Shown here: in pieces, positions 25,689 through 33,959 of the stretch
How the letters are laid out: each line of letters begins with the position of its first letter
Position numbering within the stretch: position 1 is the first letter of the stretch
DNA from: Williamsia phyllosphaerae
GTDB taxonomy: Bacteria; Actinomycetota; Actinomycetes; Mycobacteriales; Mycobacteriaceae
Assembly (NCBI RefSeq): GCF_014635305.1
Contig: NZ_BMCS01000001.1
Coordinates: 1,178,001-1,242,000, forward strand
DNA length: 64,000 bases
Reading direction: 5' to 3'
Position numbers and translations under genes: made by a program
Notes under the pieces: generated by a model
What the model was told of the DNA's origin: nothing
The model's input: the letters and a program-made list of their open reading frames with translations, nothing else
The model's database searches: none

Positions 25689-26843
25689 GTGTTGAAGAAG
25701 TTGCTCGCCCCCTTCCTCGTGTTCATCGGGGTCGCCGCGATCACCGCGGCCATCGCGGTCCCGACCTGGCTCGTGCCGAAGCTCGAGGTCGTGCCGCTCG
25801 ACCTCGACATCACGACGGTGTCGCAGTCGGTCCCGATGGGGATCACCTCCGACAACAACCTCCCGGCGCGGGTGTTCGACCGCTGCTCGGTCGGTGAGGA
25901 CAAGGCGCGCGTCTTCGACGCACACGTGACCCAGCAGCGCCGCACCGTCGTGGTGGACCCGTCGAACGCCGACCAGGCCACGGTGCAGTCGGGCCAGACC
26001 GTCCGCATCGACCGCATCGACGACAACGGCACCACCGTCGACCAGACGACCGCACCCATCGGCGCGACCCGTTCCTGCAGCGACGGCCTGCTGTCGTCGA
26101 ACATCGATCTCCTGTCGGTCGACCGGAAGACCAGCGCGCCCAACGGGAAGCTGAACCGTCTCTACCTCTCGGCCGGTCCGGACGGGCAGCCGATCCAGGA
26201 GAACGAGGGCAACTTCATCGATGTCCCGCGCAAGGGCTACCAGTACAAGTTCCCGTTCGACACGAAGAAGCAGGAGTACCCCTACTTCGACGCGAACACC
26301 CGTCGGGATCTGCCCGCGAAGTTCGTGAAAGAGACCAAGATCAACGGCCTGACCGCCTACGAGTTCGTCAGCGAGGTGCCGGAGATCGACCAGGTGCTCC
26401 TCCCCACCCCGAACGGGCAGCCCGCGCTGGGGACGTCGCTGGAGAAGCCCGCCTCGTGGTGGGGAATCGCGGGCATCCCGGCCAATGAGCCGGTCGTCAT
26501 GCACCGTTTCGCATCGGCCACCCGCCACGTGTGGGTCGAACCCGAGACCGGCACCGCGCTCAAGGGTCTCGAGGTCCAGCACCAGTACTTCAAGTCACCG
26601 GGCGCGGACGATCCCGACCTCGCCGCACCGCTGCGGGAGTTCCGGATGGACGCGTTCCACGCCACGGTGGCCTGGAACGACGCCACCATCGACAGGCAGT
26701 CCGACAAGGCCCAGGGTTACGTCGACCAATTGCGATGGGGCGGCGTGATCGTCCCGATCATCCTCGGCGTGGTCGGTGCCATCGCGTTGATCGCCGGTGT
26801 GGTGCTCCTGCTGCGTCGGCGCAAGGACACCCCGACGGCGTAG
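25689..26843 (+). CDS. DUF3068 / PorA-family envelope protein
   Basis: 384 residues from a GTG, with AGGAG just upstream. An N-terminal helix (LAPFLVFIGVAAITAAIAVP), a large external domain (about 30-345) with the conserved RKGYQYKFPFDTKKQEYPYFD and TRHVWVEPETGTALKG blocks, and a C-terminal helix (GGVIVPIILGVVGAIALIAG) ending in RRRK. This is the DUF3068 (PorA-family) architecture found in mycolate-containing actinobacteria; its biochemical function is not established. Monocistronic, followed by a strong nested hairpin. Confidence 0.85.
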   Translation: MLKKLLAPFLVFIGVAAITAAIAVPTWLVPKLEVVPLDLDITTVSQSVPMGITSDNNLPARVFDRCSVGEDKARVFDAHVTQQRRTVVVDPSNADQATVQSGQTVRIDRIDDNGTTVDQTTAPIGATRSCSDGLLSSNIDLLSVDRKTSAPNGKLNRLYLSAGPDGQPIQENEGNFIDVPRKGYQYKFPFDTKKQEYPYFDANTRRDLPAKFVKETKINGLTAYEFVSEVPEIDQVLLPTPNGQPALGTSLEKPASWWGIAGIPANEPVVMHRFASATRHVWVEPETGTALKGLEVQHQYFKSPGADDPDLAAPLREFRMDAFHATVAWNDATIDRQSDKAQGYVDQLRWGGVIVPIILGVVGAIALIAGVVLLLRRRKDTPTA

Positions 26844-26858
26844 GCCCGACCTCCCACT

Positions 26859-26925
26859 GAAATCGTCCGACTCAGGGACCGTCGAGGGCAATATGCCCTC
26901 GGTGGGCCCTATATCGGACGATTTC
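26859..26925. terminator. Nested bidirectional terminator
   Basis: Outer arms GAAATCGTCCGA (26859-26870) and TCGGACGATTTC (26914-26925) are perfect 12-bp complements. Inside sits a second perfect hairpin, GAGGGCA-ATA-TGCCCTC (26884-26900). It lies between convergent genes; the right outer arm covers bases next to the TAG of the serine hydrolase gene. Confidence 0.75.
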
Positions 26926-28315
26926 CGTGTCGCAGGAGCAGGACGGCCGCGGCGACGGCCCACGCGGCGACCGTGACGATCAACGCTGCGGCCAGATCGG
27001 GCGCCCAGATCCAGACGGTCCGGTAGGCACTGCCCAGCACCACCGGTATCGACGCCGCTGCCGCGCAGACGATCCCCGCCACGACGGCGAGTCCGATGCG
27101 GACGCCCCGTCGACGCGGCCGCGACCACGCCAGGCCGATCATCGCCACCCCGAGTAGGCCGGCCACCGCCGCGACCCAGGGCGCCGACGACAACACGATG
27201 TCGCCGCGCTCCGACACCGTCTGTTGCCCGTCCAGCACGCGGAGCAGGTTCGGCGCGATCGATGCGAGCACGGGCGCCTCGGCCTCGCCGTAGGCGTTCA
27301 TCAGCACCACCACGTCCCGACCGTCTGAGGTCATCAGCACGTGCGCGAAGTAGCCGGGAGTGGCGCCGGTGTGCTGAATCGTTTGCGGGACCGCGCCTCG
27401 GGAGACGCGCCACCCGTAGGCGTAGTCGTCGTCACCGGAGCGGACACGCGGTTGGTGCAATGCGGCGAGTATCGACGGGTCCAGCACGCCGGGCGCGCGC
27501 CCGGACTGTGTACGGGCCCAGCGCTGCATGTCTCCCAGGGTCGAGACCACGTAGCCGAACGGTCCACCGGATTCGTCGAAACCCGGTGCGTAGCCACGTG
27601 GGTGGCCCCACCAGAACCGGTGTCCCGGAGGCAGACCGGCGGCGTCGGACGCCGCGGCTCCGGTGTGGCGCATCCCCAGGGGCTCGAGCAGATCAGATCG
27701 CAACACCTGCGCGAACGGTCGCCCGGCCAGCGCCTCGACCAGTGCTCCGAGGACCAGGTAGTTGGCGTCGCTGTAGGCGTAGCGTCCAACGGTCCCGCTG
27801 TGGTCGAGATCCTGCGCGGCGCGTCGGACGGCCCCGGGTGAGTTGTCGAATCGCTCGGCGACCGCGAGGCCGTCGGCAGCGGTGTATCCACCGGTGTGGG
27901 TCAACAACTCCTCCACGGTCGGATCTCCGGCGCGCAGCCACGGCAGATGCGTTCCGATGCGGTCGGTGAGCCGCACCTCCCCGCGCGCCACCCGCTGCGC
28001 GATCAGCGTGGCCGTCATCGATTTGGCCACCGACCCGATGAGGAACGGCGTGTCCTCGTCGACGGGGCGATCGTCGCCGTCCCGGCCCCCGGTTGCGACG
28101 AACAGATCTCGACCGTCTCGACCCGTCACGGCGACCGCATAGCCGGGAACCCTCTCTTCTGCAGCAACATTCGACACGTAGTCGCGGACTTCCGAGGCCC
28201 CGGCGCCCCTGGGGCCCGCATGCGTGATGCCGACGCCCGGTGCACACGCGACAACGAGCGCTACAGAAGCGACCAGACCGATGGCCCAGCGTCGTCGTCC
28301 GTGACCCATACCCAC
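26909..28315 (-). CDS. Beta-lactamase-fold serine hydrolase with C-terminal membrane domain
   Basis: 468 residues from a GTG at 28315, chosen because AAGGAG lies 5 nt upstream; an ATG two codons later is possible. A signal segment with lipobox-like LVVACAPG is followed by the class C beta-lactamase/DD-peptidase fold: SVAKS gives the SxxK nucleophile, YSDANY the second motif, and HTGATPG the third (HTG in place of KTG). Three hydrophobic helices close the protein (about 375-460). Probably an envelope esterase or peptidase rather than a drug-resistance enzyme. A tetR gene is divergent from it. Confidence 0.85.
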   Translation of the reverse strand: MGMGHGRRRWAIGLVASVALVVACAPGVGITHAGPRGAGASEVRDYVSNVAAEERVPGYAVAVTGRDGRDLFVATGGRDGDDRPVDEDTPFLIGSVAKSMTATLIAQRVARGEVRLTDRIGTHLPWLRAGDPTVEELLTHTGGYTAADGLAVAERFDNSPGAVRRAAQDLDHSGTVGRYAYSDANYLVLGALVEALAGRPFAQVLRSDLLEPLGMRHTGAAASDAAGLPPGHRFWWGHPRGYAPGFDESGGPFGYVVSTLGDMQRWARTQSGRAPGVLDPSILAALHQPRVRSGDDDYAYGWRVSRGAVPQTIQHTGATPGYFAHVLMTSDGRDVVVLMNAYGEAEAPVLASIAPNLLRVLDGQQTVSERGDIVLSSAPWVAAVAGLLGVAMIGLAWSRPRRRGVRIGLAVVAGIVCAAAASIPVVLGSAYRTVWIWAPDLAAALIVTVAAWAVAAAVLLLRHGNRPI

Positions 28316-28333
28316 CCCAGCTCCTTGATTACC

Positions 28334-28375
28334 GTATCGACATATTGTGAAACAAATATAGACATACTTTTAAAG
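28334..28375. promoter_or_regulatory. Possible TetR operator in AT-rich divergent promoter
   Basis: The 84-bp gap between the serine hydrolase (-) and tetR (+) is unusually AT-rich. It contains ATATT and AATAT arms around GTGAAACA (CATATTG...CAAATATAG) and two GACATA words. A TetR-type operator here is plausible; symmetry is imperfect. Confidence 0.35.
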
Positions 28376-28399
28376 CGGTCAACCGGATAGGATCGGCCC

Positions 28400-29035
28400 A
28401 TGGCCAGAACAGCCGACCATCAGCAACGACGCGCGCAGATCATTGCCGGTGTCCGCGTCGTGGCCGGCGAGTCCGGACTGGGTCGCGTGACCATCGCCCG
28501 GACGGCGGAGGCGGCGGGGGTGTCCGTCGGTCTGGTCCAGCACTACTACGCGTCGAAGGAAGACCTGCTGGCCGACGCGTTCGCCGATGTCCGATCCGAC
28601 GTGCTGACCCGGATCGACGCCGAGATCGCGCGGTCGGAGAAACGTGGAGCGCGGATCGAGACCATGGTGGTCGACGGCCTGTCGCAGTTGCTGCCCATCG
28701 GCACATCACGTCGCGCCGAGGTCTACCTCTCGCACGCGTTCGTGGGTCTGGCCCTTGAGGACGAGACTCTCCGGACACAACTGCGAGATGCGCGGCAACA
28801 GTTGCAGGATCGGGTGAGCACGGCTCTGGCCAACGGGATGACGTGTGGTGAGGTCGATGCGGACACCGACACCGGGCAGGCGGCATACGGTCTGCTCGCA
28901 CTCACCGACGGTCTGGCGTCACATCTGTTGCTCCAGTCGGGCCCGCAACTGCGCGCCTGGTCGGCCGCCGTACTGTGCGCGCGGGTCGGCGAGCTGTGCC
29001 CGGGTGAGTGCTCCCACCGGCTGGCCGACCGGTGA
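28400..29035 (+). CDS. TetR/AcrR family transcriptional regulator
   Basis: 211 residues. HTH at about 10-55 (RAQIIAGVRVVAGESGLGRV; VSVGLVQHYYASKEDLLADA), similar to BetI-like TetR proteins with GLVQHYF-type recognition helices. The C-terminal domain fits TetR_C_6. It is divergent from the serine hydrolase across an AT-rich promoter and 91 bp upstream of the aldo/keto reductase; either could be its target. Confidence 0.9.
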   Translation: MARTADHQQRRAQIIAGVRVVAGESGLGRVTIARTAEAAGVSVGLVQHYYASKEDLLADAFADVRSDVLTRIDAEIARSEKRGARIETMVVDGLSQLLPIGTSRRAEVYLSHAFVGLALEDETLRTQLRDARQQLQDRVSTALANGMTCGEVDADTDTGQAAYGLLALTDGLASHLLLQSGPQLRAWSAAVLCARVGELCPGECSHRLADR

Positions 29036-29126
29036 CGGGTCGGGGAGTGGGACTCTCGGCCGCAGCGCACTACGCTGTCCATTAGCGCTGCGAACCATCG
29101 ACCGCGGCCGTGTGAAGGGACAGCCC

Positions 29127-30053
29127 ATGGTGCAGATCGGCCCGACGGACCTCGACACGTTCCCCCTCGTTCTGGGTGGCAACACGTTCGGGTGGACCAG
29201 TGATGAGCAGCAGAGCGGCGCCGTTCTCGACGCGTTCACCGACGCGGGCGGCAGCTTCGTCGACACCGCCGACCAGTACTCGCAGTGGGCTCCTGGACAC
29301 AGCGGCGGCGAATCAGAGACGGTGCTGGGCAACTGGCTCGCCCGGCGCGGCAATCGCGACTCGGTGATCGTCGCGACCAAGGTCGGCAAGCGCGAAGGAC
29401 ACATCGGGCTGTCGCCGGACAACATCCGCGCGTCGGTCGACGGGTCGCTGAAACGACTGCAGACCGATCACATCGACATCTACTACGCACACGCCGAGGA
29501 CCCGACGGTCCCGCTGCACGACATCGCGGTGGCGTTCGACGGTCTCGTCGTGGCCGGCAAGATCCGCCACATCGGGCTGTCCAACTTCTCGCCGGTGCTG
29601 ATCGAGGAGTGGTTCAGCGTGGCCGACGCGCTCGGGCTGGCGAAACCGGTTGCGCTACAGCCGCAGTACAGCCTGGTCCACCGTACCGAGTACGAGGGCG
29701 GTCTCCAGCAGATCGCCGTCGACAACGGTCTCGCCGTCCTTCCCTACTGGGGTCTCGCATCGGGCTTCCTCACCGGCAAGTACACGCAGGGAACACCGTT
29801 CGACGACACCGCGCGCGCCTCGATGGCGTCGGGGTACGCGACCGACGAGGGCTACGCCGTGCTGACGAAGGTCACCGAGATCGCCGACGCGCACGGTGTC
29901 GAACCGGCGACAGTGGCGTTGGCCTGGCTGACGACGCGGTCACAGATCACCGCGCCCATCGCGAGTGCCCGCACGCCCGAACAACTCCCGGCCCTGCTCG
30001 CCGCGGCCACCCTCGAACTGTCCGACGACGACCTCGCCGCGCTCGAGGGCTGA
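29127..30053 (+). CDS. Aldo/keto reductase
   Basis: 308 residues from the ATG at 29127, with GAAGGGA upstream. AKR barrel marks: FVDTADQYSQ with the catalytic Asp and Tyr, VIVATKVGK with the catalytic Lys, DIYYAHAEDP where the usual His is present, IGLSNFSP, and a C-terminal SARTPEQL NADP-binding segment. A soluble NADPH-dependent carbonyl reductase of unknown substrate. It is 12 bp ahead of the trypsin-like protease gene, so probably co-transcribed with it. Confidence 0.92.
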   Translation: MVQIGPTDLDTFPLVLGGNTFGWTSDEQQSGAVLDAFTDAGGSFVDTADQYSQWAPGHSGGESETVLGNWLARRGNRDSVIVATKVGKREGHIGLSPDNIRASVDGSLKRLQTDHIDIYYAHAEDPTVPLHDIAVAFDGLVVAGKIRHIGLSNFSPVLIEEWFSVADALGLAKPVALQPQYSLVHRTEYEGGLQQIAVDNGLAVLPYWGLASGFLTGKYTQGTPFDDTARASMASGYATDEGYAVLTKVTEIADAHGVEPATVALAWLTTRSQITAPIASARTPEQLPALLAAATLELSDDDLAALEG

Positions 30054-30065
30054 GAGGGAGACGGG

Positions 30066-30959
30066 ATGCGCTTGAAACTTCTCACCGTGATCGCGACCGT
30101 GGCGGCGACCGTTGCCCTCGGCGCCGCCCCCGCAGCGGCGATGTCCAACGGTCAACCCACTTCTCCTGGTTCGGCCCCGTGGTTCGCCGAGATCGTGTTC
30201 GCCGACGGCGCCGACGTGGCCGGCACCACCGTCACCGGGGACCGGCTGATGCGCAGCCACTGTGGTGGTGCACTGATCGATGCCCGAACCGTCCTGACCG
30301 CAGCCCACTGCGTGGCCGATCCGGCGGCGTCCGCAGACGATCCGACGAAGCCGTTGCCAACCGACGTGTTCCGCGTCATCCTGGGCGATCATTCGCTGAG
30401 CGCAGACCGCACGCCGGAGATCGCGATCAGCCGCGTCGACATCGACCCCGCGTTCGGGCTCGTGCCGAATCCCCGAGACCCCGGAAACCTCGACACGGCC
30501 GCCGCCCACGACGATCTGGCGCTCATCACGCTGGCGGAGCCGCAGCCGAAGGCGCCGACCATCGGGCTGTCGCCGACGCCCGGTCTCCGGGGGACGCCGG
30601 TCGCGTTGTACGGCCACGGGCTGACCCCCGATGGTGGGGCATCCGACCGACTGTTAAGTGGCCCGCTCGCGGTGATCTCCTCCGCTGACTGCGCTCGAGA
30701 GACATTCGCCGACCCCGTTCGTGGGGGATTGATCTGTGCCCGGTCGCCGAAGAACGGGCCGTCGGTTCAAGCCGGGTTCGGCGACAGCGGCGGACCTGTC
30801 GTGACGACAGACCGTTCGGGACGCGCAGGTCTGGCGGGGGTCTTCTCGTTCGGCACCGAGACAGTTGCTCCGCTGTTCACGCCCGGGTTCAACGCTGCGA
30901 CCGACGTTCGCATCGGCGCGCTCCGCTGGCCGGAACTACGGGCGCACCTACACCTCTGA
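30066..30959 (+). CDS. Secreted trypsin-like serine protease (S1 family)
   Basis: 297 residues. Sec signal (LLTVIATVAATVALGAAPAAA) followed by a short propeptide-like MSNGQPTSPGSAPW. The triad is visible: His81 in LTAAHC, Asp150 in AHDDLALITL, Ser241 in FGDSGGP. Cys residues pair as in the chymotrypsin fold (HCGG with AHC; CARETF with GLICAR). An exported endopeptidase; the missing IVGG-type activation motif (SNGQP instead) suggests altered maturation. Follows the aldo/keto reductase by 12 bp. Confidence 0.9.
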   Translation: MRLKLLTVIATVAATVALGAAPAAAMSNGQPTSPGSAPWFAEIVFADGADVAGTTVTGDRLMRSHCGGALIDARTVLTAAHCVADPAASADDPTKPLPTDVFRVILGDHSLSADRTPEIAISRVDIDPAFGLVPNPRDPGNLDTAAAHDDLALITLAEPQPKAPTIGLSPTPGLRGTPVALYGHGLTPDGGASDRLLSGPLAVISSADCARETFADPVRGGLICARSPKNGPSVQAGFGDSGGPVVTTDRSGRAGLAGVFSFGTETVAPLFTPGFNAATDVRIGALRWPELRAHLHL

Positions 30960-30967
30960 GCCGTCGC

Positions 30968-31549
30968 TCAGCTCCCGACGAGCAGCCGCGCCATCTCGGC
31001 GATCTGGTCGTCGTCGAGGGGAGTGGGACCGATCATGACCTGCCGCTGCATCATCCCGTCGATGCCCAGCCGGACGAGCTCGCCGCGGGCGTCGGAGACG
31101 GGGTGGCCGGCGATGCCGAACGTCTGCACGATCATCCTCACGAACGCGGCGTGCTGGTCGTCGAACGCCGCCCGCAGCTCGGGGTCGGTCATGCTCTCGG
31201 CCCGCAGGTGGTGGCGTGCGATGACCCGGTCGCGATTCTCCTCGTCGGACATCTCGGTGACGAACCGCGTGATGGCCTCCGCCGCGCGCGAGCGGCTCCA
31301 CTCGGAGATGTCGAAGTGCCTTGTCGCCGTCTCGATGTCGCGGCGGAAGACCTCCTCGAGGGCCAGGTGCAGCAACCGGGCCCGAGTAGGTGCGTGATAG
31401 TTCACCGACCCCGAGCTCAGGCCCGCGGCCGCGTCGACAGCCCGGTGAGTCAATCCACGTGGCCCGCGCTCGGCCAGCACCGACACCGCAGCAGCCATGA
31501 TCGCGGCCCGTCGGCTCGTCCGCGGGGGACCGGTGTCGGTTGCTGTCAC
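30968..31549 (-). CDS. TetR/AcrR family transcriptional regulator
   Basis: 193 residues. The HTH region (RRAAIMAAAVSVLAERGPRG; LSSGSVNYHAPTRARLLHLA) is a TetR type with an NYHAPT recognition helix. The C-terminal domain (LDDDQIAEMARLL) resembles TetR_C_31-like proteins. It is divergent from the PhlG-like hydrolase gene (89 bp between starts) and probably represses it. A near-full-length second frame overlaps it but has no HTH. Confidence 0.88.
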   Translation of the reverse strand: MTATDTGPPRTSRRAAIMAAAVSVLAERGPRGLTHRAVDAAAGLSSGSVNYHAPTRARLLHLALEEVFRRDIETATRHFDISEWSRSRAAEAITRFVTEMSDEENRDRVIARHHLRAESMTDPELRAAFDDQHAAFVRMIVQTFGIAGHPVSDARGELVRLGIDGMMQRQVMIGPTPLDDDQIAEMARLLVGS

Positions 31550-31638
31550 AGATCACAGATTACCGGTCGTGGTTACGGTCCCGTAGGAACATGCGCGTCC
31601 GCTTGCACCGGTCAAGGCGACGCCCCTAGTCTCAACGG

Positions 31639-32475
31639 ATGTTGAGCAACCGGACGCGCGGGGTCCGCTATGTCGGCTACCGCGACGCCGATCGGGCGCT
31701 GCCGTTCGCGAAGTACATGGCGGCGCACACCGACCCCGCGCCCGCGCCGGTCCGCCGGGCGTTCGACAGCCCGCCTCTGGCGCCCCTGTCCATCCCCGAC
31801 TTCGCGAACATCACCCGCGACCTGCGCCCCGCCGGCTACTCGACGATCGAGACCGGATACGGCCGGAGGCCCGACGGTGTGCTGTTCGTCGCCGTCCGGA
31901 CCGAGATGCCCCGGGTGACCGCGGCGATGTGGGACTGGTGGTTCGGCTGGCACTCGGTCTGCTCGGCCCGGTACAAGCTCTGGCATCCCGACGCCCACGA
32001 ATACGCGTCGGTGCGGGACGACCGCACGACCGCCGCGATCCCCGACCGGCAGAAGTACGTCGGCAACACCAGCTACGTCGACGAGCTGGTCGGACCGAAA
32101 CTGCAGCAACTCGGCATCGACTTCCGCGACCCGCGCAGACAGGGCTTCACCATCCCGTCCGACCAGACCATCGTGTTCGGACGTGTGGGCAGCAGCATCG
32201 CGCCGATCGACCTGGGCTGGCTCGCGCATCAGGTGCGGCCTGTCCCCGGCGGCGCAGAGATGCGCAGCCGCTTCTACCTGAACATGCGCGGCCTGCACCG
32301 GCCTGATCTTCGGCAGGCCGCGCGCGCCATGAGACGCGGAGCATCGGTGGACCCCACCGACCTGTTCCTCGGGCTCGACGTGGCCAGAGACCTCCTGATG
32401 CACTGCGGTCAGGAGATGAACCACCTCGCCGGGTTCCTTCCCGAGCTCCACCGGGAGTTCGCCGCCCGTCCGTAG
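31639..32475 (+). CDS. PhlG-like (2,4-diacetylphloroglucinol hydrolase family) C-C hydrolase
   Basis: 278 residues. The DAPG-hydrolase (PhlG) signature WDWWFGWHSVCSARYKLWHP is present, with candidate zinc ligands His105, His116/His120 and a C-terminal HxxxE (His255, Glu259 in LMHCGQEMNHL). PhlG cleaves the C-C bond between a phenolic ring and its acetyl group; actinobacterial relatives are mostly uncharacterised. The actual substrate here is unknown. Divergent from a tetR gene and followed by DUF427 and an LLM oxidoreductase, suggesting an inducible detoxification or catabolic unit. Confidence 0.8.
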   Translation: MLSNRTRGVRYVGYRDADRALPFAKYMAAHTDPAPAPVRRAFDSPPLAPLSIPDFANITRDLRPAGYSTIETGYGRRPDGVLFVAVRTEMPRVTAAMWDWWFGWHSVCSARYKLWHPDAHEYASVRDDRTTAAIPDRQKYVGNTSYVDELVGPKLQQLGIDFRDPRRQGFTIPSDQTIVFGRVGSSIAPIDLGWLAHQVRPVPGGAEMRSRFYLNMRGLHRPDLRQAARAMRRGASVDPTDLFLGLDVARDLLMHCGQEMNHLAGFLPELHREFAARP

Positions 32476-32507
32476 TCTGGACCGGTGACCCAGAGACGAG
32501 CCGTGTG

Positions 32508-33005
32508 ATGCGCCGACCCACCCCGGAGACCCCCGGACCCGGACAGGAATCGGTGTGGGACTACCCGCGCCCGCCGCGGCTGGAGACGTTCGCCGGATCC
32601 ATCACGATCGAGTTGGGCGGCCTGACCATCGCGTCCGCGACGCGCGGGTGGCGGGTGCTCGAGACCAGCCATCCGCCGACGTATTACATCCCGCGTGACG
32701 CGTTCTCCGACGGAGTCCTGCGCGAGACCCAGGGCGCGTCCTGGTGCGAGTGGAAGGGGCAGGCCTCCTACTTCGACCTCGTCACCCCCGAGCGCGGAGC
32801 CCCGAAGGCCGCCTGGACCTACCTCGACCCCACCCCGGGCTTCGTCGACCTCCGCGGAGCGATCGCGGTGATGGCCCGCGACGTCGACCGCGCAACGGTC
32901 AACGGCGAGGAGGTGACCCCGCAACCCGGCGGCTTCTACGGCGGCTGGGTCACCGACAGCGTCGTCGGCCCGTTCAAGGGCATCCCCGGCTCCATGGGCT
33001 GGTAG
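32508..33005 (+). CDS. DUF427 domain protein
   Basis: 165 residues from the ATG at 32508 (GTG at 32505 is in frame). DUF427 marks: RPPRLE-like start, ETSHPPTYYIPRDAF, CEWKGQASYFDL, AAWTYLDPTPGF, and ending FYGGWVT. A small soluble beta barrel whose biochemical role is not established. It lies 32 bp downstream of the PhlG-like gene and is probably co-transcribed. Confidence 0.88.
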   Translation: MRRPTPETPGPGQESVWDYPRPPRLETFAGSITIELGGLTIASATRGWRVLETSHPPTYYIPRDAFSDGVLRETQGASWCEWKGQASYFDLVTPERGAPKAAWTYLDPTPGFVDLRGAIAVMARDVDRATVNGEEVTPQPGGFYGGWVTDSVVGPFKGIPGSMGW

Positions 33006-33052
33006 CCGACCCACGACCATCCCGCTCGCCCCTCCGTCCGAAGGAACCCGTC

Positions 33053-33922
33053 ATGCAGATCGCCGTTCATCTCTCCAACATGACCCTGCCGGGTGGTGCA
33101 CCCGCGTTGGGCCGCACTCTCGCCGACACCGCGAAGGCCGCCGACGAGGGCGGGGTCGACACGCTGACCGTGATGGACCACTGGTTCCAGATGGAACAGC
33201 TCGGTGGGCCGGATCTGGCCATGCTGGAGGGGTACTCGACGCTGACGTTCCTCGCGGCGCACACCAGTCGGGTGCAGCTCGGCACGCTGGTCACCGGCAT
33301 CACCTACCGACACCCCGGACTCCTCGCCAAGGTCGTGACGACGCTGGACATCCTGTCGCAGGGTCGGGCCATGCTGGGCGTCGGCGCCGCCTGGTACGAG
33401 CGCGAACACCAGGGCCTCGGCGTGCCGTACCCGTCGACCTCCGAGCGTTTCGAGCGCCTCGAGGAGACCATCCAGATCGCGCGTCAGATGTTCGGTGACG
33501 ACGAGGGACCGTACGAGGGCACGCACTACCGACTCGCCGAGACACTGAACAACCCGCAGACCATCTCCCGGCCCGGCCCGCCGTTGATGATCGGTGGCAG
33601 CGGCGAGAAGAAGACCCTCAAGCTCGTCGCCCGCTACGCGGACATGTGCAATCTGTTCGCGACGGGCGTCGACGAGGTCGCCCACAAGATCGATGTGCTC
33701 AAGGGCCATTGCGAGACCGAACAGCGGGACCCGGCCACCATCAAGACGACCATCATCGGTGCGGCCGACCCGGTCGCCGACGTCGACGGATTCCTGACCG
33801 AGATGGAGCGTTACGCCGCGTTGGGTGTCGAGCAGGTCTTCGTCGGTCCCGCCGGGCCGGATCCGGTCGGGTGGACCGAGAAGCTGACCTCGACCGTGAT
33901 CCCGCGGTTGCGCGAGATCTGA
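33053..33922 (+). CDS. LLM class F420-dependent oxidoreductase
   Basis: 289 residues from the ATG at 33053, with GAAGG upstream. Luciferase-like barrel: VDTLTVMDHWFQMEQLGG, LGTLVTGITYRHPGLLAKVV, LDILSQGRAMLGVGAAWYER, and PPLMIGGSGEKKTLKLVARY. The TGxxYR and GAAWYE blocks are typical of F420-using mycobacterial members. Cytosolic hydride-transfer enzyme, substrate unknown. Third gene after the PhlG-like hydrolase; the LLM protein at 51066-51875 is a paralogue. Confidence 0.9.
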   Translation: MQIAVHLSNMTLPGGAPALGRTLADTAKAADEGGVDTLTVMDHWFQMEQLGGPDLAMLEGYSTLTFLAAHTSRVQLGTLVTGITYRHPGLLAKVVTTLDILSQGRAMLGVGAAWYEREHQGLGVPYPSTSERFERLEETIQIARQMFGDDEGPYEGTHYRLAETLNNPQTISRPGPPLMIGGSGEKKTLKLVARYADMCNLFATGVDEVAHKIDVLKGHCETEQRDPATIKTTIIGAADPVADVDGFLTEMERYAALGVEQVFVGPAGPDPVGWTEKLTSTVIPRLREI

Positions 33923-33959
33923 CCCGTCCGGCCGATGCGCCGGGGCGCACCGACGACTG

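Noticed and set aside
26909-28315. Beta-lactamase as an antibiotic-resistance gene
   Set aside because: The third motif is HTG, and the protein has a lipobox-like signal and three C-terminal helices, which fits an envelope esterase or peptidase family better than a resistance enzyme.
29285-30688. A 467-codon + frame across the aldo/keto reductase and protease genes
   Set aside because: Arg/Pro-rich shadow frame out of register with two well-supported genes.
30948-31556. A second minus frame overlapping the tetR at 30968-31549
   Set aside because: No HTH; the 193-residue frame carries the TetR domain.
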